A DNA stretch of 6,718 nt from Acidobacteriota bacterium (GTDB taxonomy: Bacteria > Acidobacteriota > Vicinamibacteria > Vicinamibacterales > 2-12-FULL-66-21): assembly GCA_020200195.1 (NCBI GenBank), contig JAIVJE010000413.1, positions 1 through 6,718 on the forward strand, written 5' to 3'. Shown piece by piece: positions 1 to 5,148 of the stretch (position 1 is the stretch's first letter; every line of letters starts with the position of its first letter). A program made the translations under genes and the position numbers. The notes beneath the pieces were generated by a model. It searched no databases. It saw only the letters and a program-made list of their open reading frames with translations, and was not told the origin of the DNA.

Positions 1-55
1 GGGACACTCAGGAGGGGACACTCAGGGGGGACAGTCGAGCCCGAGTGTCCCTCCC
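1..55. repeat. GGGACACTC direct and inverted repeats downstream of ptsI
   Basis: GGGACACTCAGG occurs at 1-12 and GGGACACTCAGG again at 15-26, a 14-bp step. A variant GGGACAGTC lies at 28-36. The inverted copy GAGTGTCCC is at 43-51. Bases 25-37 can pair with 42-54 around an AGCC loop, with one G-G mismatch and one G-T wobble, giving a strong hairpin. On the ptsI transcript no U-tract follows the stem, so a classical intrinsic terminator is not supported. The element is cut by the window edge, so its full extent and copy number are unknown. The remaining bases, 56-78, between it and the ptsI stop show nothing recognisable. Confidence 0.6.
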
Positions 56-78
56 ACCCTTTCCTACATCTCCGCGGC

Positions 79-1809
79 TCAGATTCTCTGAGGTGCCAGT
101 AGTTCCGTGAGCGCAGCCGAGACCTCCTCGGGGGTGCGGGCGCGGAGAGCTTGCGCCGCAGTGCGTCGTGCGTCGGCGGCATTCAGGCCGCGCAAGACCT
201 GCTTGGCGAGCGGGATCGCAGTCGGTGCCATGCTGAACTCCGCGAGGCCGAGGCCGACGAGCAGGGTCAGGAGCACGGGATCAGACGCCATCTCTCCGCA
301 GACAGCGACCGGGATGTGCTTGCGAATCCCTGCCCGTGCGACAAGCCTCACCAGCCGCAGGATCGCGGGGTGCAGCGGTTCGTACAACCGCGAGACGCGG
401 TCGTCGGTGCGGTCAACCGCAAGGCTGTACTGGATCAGATCGTTGGTACCGATGCTGAAAAAGTCTGCTTCCTCCGCCAGCAGATCGGCGGTCAGAGCGG
501 CGGAAGGCACTTCGATCATCATGCCTACTGGCACATCGGGCGCCAACTCGCCACGTCCGCGCAGCGCGCCGGCAGCCCGCGCAACGGCCGCGCGTGCCGC
601 GCGCATCTCCTCCAGACCGGACACAAACGGGAACATGATGCGGAGCGGTCCGTGCGCTGCGGCGCGCAGCAGGGCGCGCAGTTGCGCCTGGAAAATCTCG
701 TCGAGTGCGAGGCTGAGGCGGATGCCTCGCAGGCCCAGCGGCGCGCGCGGACCCTCCAGGCCGGCGTGCTCGAGCCTCAATTGCGGCTCGCTGACGTCGA
801 ACGTCCGGATGGTGACCCTGCCCGGCGTGCAGGCCTCGACGAGCCGCCGATAGGCGGTGTACTGGGCCTCCTCGGTCAGCGCCGCCTGCCCTGCGCCGGC
901 GAGCAGGAACTCCGATCGGAAGAGGCCAATGCCTTCCGCCCCCGACACACGCGCACGCCCCGCATCGTCCAGCGCCTCGACGTTGGCCTCCAGCCGGATG
1001 CTCAGTCCGTCGCGAGTGACGGCGGGCAGCGCGCGGTACTCGTCGAGCGACTGCTCGTAGGCCCGCCGCCGGCGCTGTCGGGCGCGGACCTGCCGGAGGG
1101 TGTCCTCGTCCGGATCAACGAGCACTTCGCCAGTGCCGCCATCCACGGCGACGAGGGCCCCGGGCGAAATGATCGTGCTCGCGGTGTGCAAGCCGGCGAC
1201 GGCCGGCACGTGAATGGACCTCGCCAGGATCGCGGTGTGATACGTCCAGCTTCCCGCGTCGGTGACGAGCGCCGCAAGCCGTTGCCAGTCGAGCTGCGCA
1301 ATCACCGATGGCGTGATTTCGTCGGCGACGAGCACCAACGGACCCTCGAGCGTCGCAAACAACTCCGCCGGGTCGCCGGACGCGCGCAGGTTCATGCACA
1401 GGCGCCCGACGACGTCGCCGACGTCGCCTTTGCGCTCGCGCAGATAGCCATCTTCCGCCTGGTCGAACAGTGCCGAGATCTGATCGAGCGCGCGCTGGAG
1501 CGCAGACTCCGCATCCAGCCGCTCGGCGCGGATGATCTCCGCGGCGCGGCCAATCAGCATTTCGTCGTCGAGCATGAGCAGTTGTGCGTCGAACAGGTAG
1601 GCGTGCTGGGCGCCGGCGCTGCCGGCGATGCGGGATTTGATCTGCTGAATCTGCTCTCGCGATCGCGCGCGTGCAGTCTCGAGCCTCTCGAGCTCACGCG
1701 CCACGAGCGCCGTGGGTACGCGAAATCGGAGCGCACGTGAGCCGCGTTTGAGGACGAGTGCCCGCCCGATGCCGACGCCGTGCGACACGCCAAGGCCGGT
1801 CAGGCGCAT
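79..1809 (-). CDS. ptsI: Phosphoenolpyruvate-protein phosphotransferase (PTS Enzyme I)
   Basis: Enzyme I autophosphorylates from PEP and passes the phosphate to His15 of HPr. The 576-residue protein has no N-terminal GAF domain, so it is the EI type and not the PtsP/EI-Ntr type. The N-terminal HPr-binding and swivelling His domains cover about 1-235, with the phospho-His predicted at 191 in TYHTAILARSIHVPAVAG. The PEP-binding TIM barrel covers about 262-545. It shows GIGLFRSEFL (Arg298), IRTFD (Arg335), MMIEVPSAAL (Glu433), FFSIGTNDLIQYSLAVDR (Asn456, Asp457, Arg467) and VAVCGEMASDP (Cys504), so the PEP and Mg2+ ligands are present. Two places differ from common EI sequences: GSWTYH replaces the usual GG-x-TSH at the active His, and SEPQ replaces GGDK after RTFD. 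The ATG at 1809 lies 10 bp inside ptsH, with a GAGG three bases upstream. It is the last gene of the array in this window. Confidence 0.97.
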   Translation of the reverse strand: MRLTGLGVSHGVGIGRALVLKRGSRALRFRVPTALVARELERLETARARSREQIQQIKSRIAGSAGAQHAYLFDAQLLMLDDEMLIGRAAEIIRAERLDAESALQRALDQISALFDQAEDGYLRERKGDVGDVVGRLCMNLRASGDPAELFATLEGPLVLVADEITPSVIAQLDWQRLAALVTDAGSWTYHTAILARSIHVPAVAGLHTASTIISPGALVAVDGGTGEVLVDPDEDTLRQVRARQRRRRAYEQSLDEYRALPAVTRDGLSIRLEANVEALDDAGRARVSGAEGIGLFRSEFLLAGAGQAALTEEAQYTAYRRLVEACTPGRVTIRTFDVSEPQLRLEHAGLEGPRAPLGLRGIRLSLALDEIFQAQLRALLRAAAHGPLRIMFPFVSGLEEMRAARAAVARAAGALRGRGELAPDVPVGMMIEVPSAALTADLLAEEADFFSIGTNDLIQYSLAVDRTDDRVSRLYEPLHPAILRLVRLVARAGIRKHIPVAVCGEMASDPVLLTLLVGLGLAEFSMAPTAIPLAKQVLRGLNAADARRTAAQALRARTPEEVSAALTELLAPQRI

Positions 1810-2075
1810 GGCGCCTCGTCGAAGCCCTGCTTGACCAGGGCACAGAGTGCCCCGATGGCAGCCGCTTCATCGGGGCCATCAGCGGAAATCGTCAGCTCGG
1901 TACCCTGGGATGCCGCCAGCAGCAGCAAACCCATGATGCTCTTGCCGTCCATCTCTTTGTCTCCTCGCAGGACGCGAATCCGCGCCGAGAACGCGCTGGC
2001 GGCGTGCACGAAACGCGCGGCCGCGCGCGCGTGCAGTCCCAGCGGGTTCGTAATCAGCACGGCGCATGAGGTCAT
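1800..2075 (-). CDS. ptsH: HPr phosphocarrier protein
   Basis: HPr is the small cytoplasmic phosphocarrier between Enzyme I and EIIA proteins. The protein has 91 residues, close to the usual 85-90. The active site NPLGLHARAA places the phospho-acceptor at His15, with Arg17 beside it. The second regulatory site lies in DGKSIMGLLLLAA with Ser at exactly position 46, the target of HprK, followed by the hydrophobic patch used to bind HprK and Enzyme I. Both sites are intact, unlike NPr-type HPr proteins, which commonly lack a regulated Ser46. Together with hprK in the same operon, this indicates that HPr integrates PEP-dependent and ATP-dependent inputs. The gene starts inside the EIIA stop codon and ends 10 bp inside ptsI, so the three are very likely translated as a coupled set. 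Confidence 0.97.
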   Translation of the reverse strand: MTSCAVLITNPLGLHARAAARFVHAASAFSARIRVLRGDKEMDGKSIMGLLLLAASQGTELTISADGPDEAAAIGALCALVKQGFDEAPCA

Positions 2076-2503
2076 ACGCGGTCGCCCCGCAGCAGATCGG
2101 AGGCCACCCAGATGGCATCGCGTGCGTGCTCCCGCATGTCACGCGCGAGTGTCAGCAGATCCACGCCGTCCGGGGGACGCGCGAGCTTGATGAGCATCGG
2201 CAGGTTCACGCCGGTAATGACCTCGACGTGCGGCGCCACGAACGTCACCGCGAGATTCGTCGGCGTGCCCCCGAACATGTCGGTCAGCACGAGCACGGTG
2301 GCTGGCTCATTGTCCGGACCGCGCGCCGACGCCGAGACGCGGCCGATCGCATTGCCAATCTCCTCCCGCGCGCGCTCGACATCGTCGTGCCACCCGATCG
2401 AGACCGCCGTGAACTGCGGCAGATCCCCGACGATCATCTCCGCGGAGTTGACCAGCTCAGCGGCGAGCTGACCGTGCGTCACCACGACGACGCCTAGTCT
2501 CAT
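2072..2503 (-). CDS. PTS mannose-family EIIA component (orphan, probably regulatory)
   Basis: This 143-residue cytoplasmic protein matches the EIIA(Man) fold. His10 in VVVTHGQLA is the predicted phosphate acceptor from HPr. LTDMFGGTPTN (about 73-83) and VITGVNLPML (about 95-104) are the conserved active-site and dimer-interface segments. In sugar-transporting systems EIIA(Man) passes phosphate to an EIIB that works with EIIC and EIID in the membrane. None of these is encoded within the window, and the protein stops after the EIIA domain, so it is not an EIIAB fusion. By analogy with other orphan EIIA proteins beside HPr and EI, it may report phosphorylation state to unknown partners. The ATG at 2503 begins the conserved N-terminal beta strand, so the start is well supported despite no Shine-Dalgarno sequence at normal spacing (a GAAGGG lies about 17 bases upstream). 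Its TGA overlaps the ptsH ATG in an ATGA arrangement. Confidence 0.93.
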   Translation of the reverse strand: MRLGVVVVTHGQLAAELVNSAEMIVGDLPQFTAVSIGWHDDVERAREEIGNAIGRVSASARGPDNEPATVLVLTDMFGGTPTNLAVTFVAPHVEVITGVNLPMLIKLARPPDGVDLLTLARDMREHARDAIWVASDLLRGDRV

Positions 2504-2522
2504 AGTCGATGAACCAACCCTT

Positions 2523-2569
2523 CAATTTCCAATCAATCCCCCAATTCGCAATGAGCGAATCCCGAAATT
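2523..2569. repeat. AT-rich 7-bp-period repeat in the rapZ-EIIA gap
   Basis: The 64 bp between rapZ and the EIIA gene is markedly more AT-rich than its surroundings. On the plus strand it contains CAATTTC and CAATCAA at 2523 and 2530, then CAATTCG, CAATGAG, CGAATCC and CGAAATT at 2542, 2549, 2556 and 2563. Within each run the step is exactly 7 bases; the two runs are offset by 12. The second run reaches the rapZ stop codon. The 7-base period is shared with the CAGC-type array between rpoN and hpf, although the base composition differs. I see no convincing promoter hexamers or terminator in it. Confidence 0.55.
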
Positions 2570-3482
2570 ATTCGTGCGCGATATCCCTGTGCTTGACGCG
2601 CAGCCGGACGCCCGGAATTTTCGACAGCCCCTTCTTCAGGGCCTCAGCGATCGCGACCGAGCGATGCCGCCCACCCGTGCAGCCGATGCCGATCGTCAAG
2701 TACGACTTGCCCTCGTGGACGTATTGCGGGATCAGGAATTTCAGCAGCGCAAGCGTGTGATCGAGGAACTCGTGTGTGGCCTCTGATCGATCGAGGTACT
2801 TCACGACCTTAGCGTCGCGGCCGGTATGTGGACGCAGCGCGGGCACGAAATGAGGGTTCGGCAGGAACCGGACGTCGAAGAGGAGGTCCGAATCGACCGG
2901 GATTCCGTGCTTGAATCCGAAGCTGAGGATCGTCACGACGAGCTGGTTGCCGGGTGCCCGGCCGCTCGCCACACCCGTGAATGCGTGGCGCAGCTCATGA
3001 ACCGTCATTTCGGTCGTGTCCACGATGTGACCGGCCATCTGGCGGATCGCCTTCATCGCGGCCCGTTCCTCTTTTATCCCCTCGATCGCGGATCGATCCG
3101 GGGACAGGGGGTGTGGCCGGCGCGTCTCACTGAACCGGCGGATCAACGCAGGCTCCGCCGCCTCGAGGAAGATCAGCGCCGGGTTCAGGTTCCGCATCGC
3201 CTGCAACTGCCGGTAGATGCCGGGAAACTCCTTCAGCATCTTGCCTTCGCGAACGTCGACGACAACGGCGGCGCGCGAGATTTCGGTGCCGGCCCGCAGC
3301 GTAAGCTCGGCGAGCATCGGGAGCAATGTGACCGGAAGGTTGTCGACGCAGAAGTACCCGAGATCCTCGAGCGCCCGGATCGCCTGCGACTTGCCCGATC
3401 CCGACAGGCCGGTGAGCACCACGAACCGCGACATGACTGCCGTGCGGGCCGCGCGCCTCGCCGCGTGCCGCTTCTCGCGCAT
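2568..3482 (-). CDS. rapZ: RapZ-family nucleotide-binding protein (YvcJ/YhbJ)
   Basis: RapZ in E. coli is an RNA-binding adaptor that senses glucosamine-6-phosphate and delivers the GlmZ small RNA to RNase E. The Bacillus homologue YvcJ hydrolyses nucleotides. Whether this protein acts on an RNA is not known from sequence. Numbering from the ATG at 3482 gives 304 residues. The Walker A GLSGSGKS is at 25-32, LEDLGYFCVDNLP at 38-50, a Walker B-like VVVDVRE at 73-79, and ETRRPHPL at 119-126. The C-terminal domain contains SFGFKHGIPVDSDLLFDVRF at 187-206 and GIGCTGGRHRSVAIAE at 265-280, hallmarks of the family. A TTG one codon upstream is also in frame, but ribosome-binding-site spacing favours the ATG. 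Most family members start close to MSRFVVLTGLSG, which here is an internal Met (codon at 3434-3432, 288 residues). The Arg/Ala-rich 16-residue leader may thus be an extension or untranslated. The ATG overlaps the hprK TGA by one base, implying translational coupling. Confidence 0.95.
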   Translation of the reverse strand: MREKRHAARRAARTAVMSRFVVLTGLSGSGKSQAIRALEDLGYFCVDNLPVTLLPMLAELTLRAGTEISRAAVVVDVREGKMLKEFPGIYRQLQAMRNLNPALIFLEAAEPALIRRFSETRRPHPLSPDRSAIEGIKEERAAMKAIRQMAGHIVDTTEMTVHELRHAFTGVASGRAPGNQLVVTILSFGFKHGIPVDSDLLFDVRFLPNPHFVPALRPHTGRDAKVVKYLDRSEATHEFLDHTLALLKFLIPQYVHEGKSYLTIGIGCTGGRHRSVAIAEALKKGLSKIPGVRLRVKHRDIAHE

Positions 3483-4489
3483 CAAAGGTCCTCTCCGTGG
3501 TCAGGATCGATCTCGGGAGACCGTGCGGCGGGGTCGAGCTCCTGCGTCAGCCGATCCACGAGCCGGCGTGCCGCGTGGTGTCCTCGCGTGCGAAGCAACT
3601 GATTGCGGGCGGCGACCTCCACCAGGATCGCGACGTTGCGGCCGGGCGCCACGGGCATCCGAATCATCGGAATGCGGATGCCAAGCACTTCGTAGAACTC
3701 GTCGTCGATTCCAAGCCGATCGTATTCGCGGCCGTGTTCCCAGCGCTCCAGCTGCACGACGAGCTCGACACGCTTCGACGTCCGCGTCGACGCGACGCCG
3801 AAGAGATCCTGCACGTTGATCAGGCCGAGCCCACGAATCTCCATGTGATGCCGTGTCAGCTCCGGGCAGCTGCCGAGCACGAATGACTGCGAGCGGCATC
3901 GCAGCTCTACCGCATCGTCTGCCACGAGTCGGTGTCCCCGAACGACCAGATCGAGGGCGCACTCGCTCTTTCCGATGCCGCTTTCCCCGACGACCAGCAC
4001 GCCGAGCCCCAGGATGTCCATCAGGACTCCGTGCACCATCCCACGCGCCGCAAGATGTGTATCCAGCGACGCGGCGAGGCGGGCCATCGCGTCCGGCGTC
4101 GACGCGCGCGTGCGAAGCAATGGAATCGCGGCACTGTCGGCTTCGCCGATCACCTCCGGCGGTGGCGTAAATCCCTGAGTCAGCAACACGCACGGCAGAT
4201 GGTGGGTGAACACACGGCGGAGCACGGCCGTGCGCACCGGGGCGTCGAGCGACTCGAGATACCGAATCTCGCTCTCGCCGAACACCAGGACGCGGCCCGG
4301 ATGCAGGTACGCGTCGAACCCCGAGAGGGCGAGACCAGTTTTTTGCGGGTGAGGAATCGTGATGCGGCGTTCGAGCCCCGCAGCGCCCGCCAGGAGCTCG
4401 AGATCGAGGACGCGCGAGTCGGCCAGATCGCGCAGGACCGTCGAGACGCTGATCCCGGACGGCTGCGGCGGACCGGATACGGCAGTCAT
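3482..4489 (-). CDS. hprK: HPr kinase/phosphorylase HprK
   Basis: HprK is a bifunctional, usually hexameric, cytoplasmic enzyme that phosphorylates HPr on Ser46 using ATP or pyrophosphate and removes the phosphate by phosphorolysis. The 335-residue protein has the N-terminal MurF-like domain at about 14-140 (IPHPQKTGLALSGF at 45-58) and the catalytic domain from about 145 on. Visible motifs are VHGVLMDI at 152-159, the Walker A loop GESGIGKS at 168-175, the acidic pair D191-D192 in RGHRLVADDAVEL, the HprK signature MEIRGLGLINVQDLFG at 216-231, and PVAPGRNVAILVEVAARN at 279-296. All the residues expected for kinase and phosphorylase activity appear present. The last roughly 20 residues are Asp/Pro-rich and not conserved. 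Its substrate HPr is encoded three genes downstream with Ser46 intact, which supports a working pair. The start lacks a clear Shine-Dalgarno sequence; the ATG at 4489 gives a family-typical N-terminus. The stop overlaps rapZ. Confidence 0.97.
   Translation of the reverse strand: MTAVSGPPQPSGISVSTVLRDLADSRVLDLELLAGAAGLERRITIPHPQKTGLALSGFDAYLHPGRVLVFGESEIRYLESLDAPVRTAVLRRVFTHHLPCVLLTQGFTPPPEVIGEADSAAIPLLRTRASTPDAMARLAASLDTHLAARGMVHGVLMDILGLGVLVVGESGIGKSECALDLVVRGHRLVADDAVELRCRSQSFVLGSCPELTRHHMEIRGLGLINVQDLFGVASTRTSKRVELVVQLERWEHGREYDRLGIDDEFYEVLGIRIPMIRMPVAPGRNVAILVEVAARNQLLRTRGHHAARRLVDRLTQELDPAARSPEIDPDHGEDL
3490..3496 (-). promoter_or_regulatory. Ribosome binding site deciding the rapZ start
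   Basis: On the minus strand the bases read GGAGAGG, a good Shine-Dalgarno match lying inside the last codons of hprK. Seven bases separate it from the ATG at 3482-3480, and only four from the in-frame TTG at 3485-3483. The spacing therefore favours the ATG. It is the clearest Shine-Dalgarno sequence in the window; most other genes here have weak ones. Confidence 0.6.
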
Positions 4490-4537
4490 GCAGCTGTCAG
4501 AACCGCGACCGCCGAAGGCAGTGGCACGTCGGCTCTC

Positions 4538-5059
4538 TTACTCAGGCTCGACGAGGACGAGCTTCCCGTCTTTGCGCCGGTACAGGATGCTGATCGTATC
4601 GAGGTGCCGGAACACGATGAAGCCTTCCGGTGCGCGCTCGAGCCGCGCGGCGGCGTCGTCGATCGACATCGGCTTGACCGGGTACCGTGTGGCGCGGACG
4701 ATGCGCCGCGACGGCGTCTCCGCAGGTGCCGCGGCGACCTCGCCTCCCGCCGGCTTCTTGCGACGCTTGCGGTTCGCCCACTTTCCTTTCAGCTTCTTCG
4801 CCTGTTGCTCGATCTTCTCCCCGGCCTGCCGGATTGAAATGGGCCACGCACCGCCTTCTCCCGCGCCACGCAGCGTGTGATCGCCGCGTGCGTGGAGGAT
4901 GATCTCGGCGCGGTGCCGGTACTTCTCCTTGGTGAGGATGACCTGGGCGGAGACCGCGTTGTCGTTCAGGAGGCGTTCCAGACGCGCGAGGCGGCTGTCG
5001 ATGAGCTGCCGCAGTGGAGCGGTGATCTCCACATGCCGGCCCGTGATGTCGAGTCGCAT
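4538..5059 (-). CDS. hpf: Ribosome hibernation-promoting factor, long form (HPF/RaiA family)
   Basis: Long HPF proteins bind the decoding region of the 30S subunit in slow growth or stress. Through a C-terminal dimerisation domain they join two ribosomes into inactive 100S particles. This protein has 173 residues. An N-terminal beta-alpha-beta-beta-beta-alpha ribosome-binding domain covers about 1-95 (MRLDITGRHVEITAPLRQLI at the start, then a Lys/Arg-rich second helix around 80-102). A short Ala/Pro/Glu linker covers about 103-117. The C-terminal domain, about 118-173, has RYPVKPMSIDDAA, EGFIVFRHLDT and YRRKDGKLVLVEPE, which match the long-form signature. The gammaproteobacterial rpoN-linked HPF is usually the short form, so the long form here points away from that group. 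The end of the N-terminal domain reads WPISIRQA where the family commonly has an aromatic-Ala-Ala-Ile-Asp pattern. The ATG at 5059 is preceded only by a weak GGAAC. Confidence 0.93.
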   Translation of the reverse strand: MRLDITGRHVEITAPLRQLIDSRLARLERLLNDNAVSAQVILTKEKYRHRAEIILHARGDHTLRGAGEGGAWPISIRQAGEKIEQQAKKLKGKWANRKRRKKPAGGEVAAAPAETPSRRIVRATRYPVKPMSIDDAAARLERAPEGFIVFRHLDTISILYRRKDGKLVLVEPE

Positions 5060-5064
5060 AGTTC

Positions 5065-5148
5065 CAGCTGTCAGCCATCAGCTGTCAGCCATCAGCGATC
5101 AGCGGATTTCCCAAGCTGAGAGCTGAACGCTGAGAGTTGAACGCTTCA
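5065..5148. repeat. Palindromic array of 7-bp repeats in the rpoN-hpf gap
   Basis: Eighty-four bases divide into twelve in-phase 7-mers. The left half on the plus strand is CAGCTGT, CAGCCAT, CAGCTGT, CAGCCAT, CAGCGAT, CAGCGGA. After a 7-base spacer (TTTCCCA) the right half is AGCTGAG, AGCTGAA, CGCTGAG, AGTTGAA, CGCTTCA, which carries the same core in inverted orientation. TCAGC cores begin at 5071, 5078, 5085, 5092 and 5099, and GCTGA cores at 5115, 5122 and 5129, with GTTGA at 5136. All are symmetric about position 5109. In RNA or single-stranded DNA this would give a long hairpin of 5-bp stems separated by 2x2 internal loops, with an 11-base apical loop. The array fills nearly the whole gap and runs into the rpoN stop codon. 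No T-tract follows it in the direction of transcription, so it is not a canonical intrinsic terminator. Its function is unknown. Confidence 0.85.

Noticed and set aside
25..54. Intrinsic terminator for ptsI
   Set aside because: The stem is strong, but on the minus-strand transcript the following bases are TGAGTGTCCCC, with no U-tract. It is recorded as a repeat/hairpin only.
151..1740. A 529-codon open frame on the plus strand, antisense to ptsI
   Set aside because: Its translation is Arg/Gln/Ala/Asp-rich with no recognisable domain, and it lies exactly opposite a clear Enzyme I. High GC at third codon positions commonly leaves long open antisense frames.
79..1809. Interpretation as PtsP (EI-Ntr)
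   Set aside because: Although the gene sits in a sigma-54 operon, the protein begins directly with the Enzyme I N-terminal domain and has no GAF domain, and its length (576) fits standard Enzyme I.
2826..3602. A plus-strand open frame across rapZ and the end of hprK
   Set aside because: It crosses two well-supported genes on the other strand, has a composition typical of antisense shadows and has no domain signature.
4522..4537. Possible sigma-54 promoter starting with TGGCACG on the plus strand
   Set aside because: The -24-like TGGCAC is present, but the expected TTGC at the -12 position is absent (the sequence there is CTCTC), and it points against the direction of all genes in the window.
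5065..5103. CRISPR-like array
   Set aside because: The units are only 7 bp with 2-3 variable bases and no unique spacers. There are no cas genes, so it is a short-period repeat.
5060..5145. Promoter for hpf within the rpoN-hpf gap
   Set aside because: No pair of -35/-10 or -24/-12 elements at proper spacing was visible. The gap is almost entirely the heptad array.
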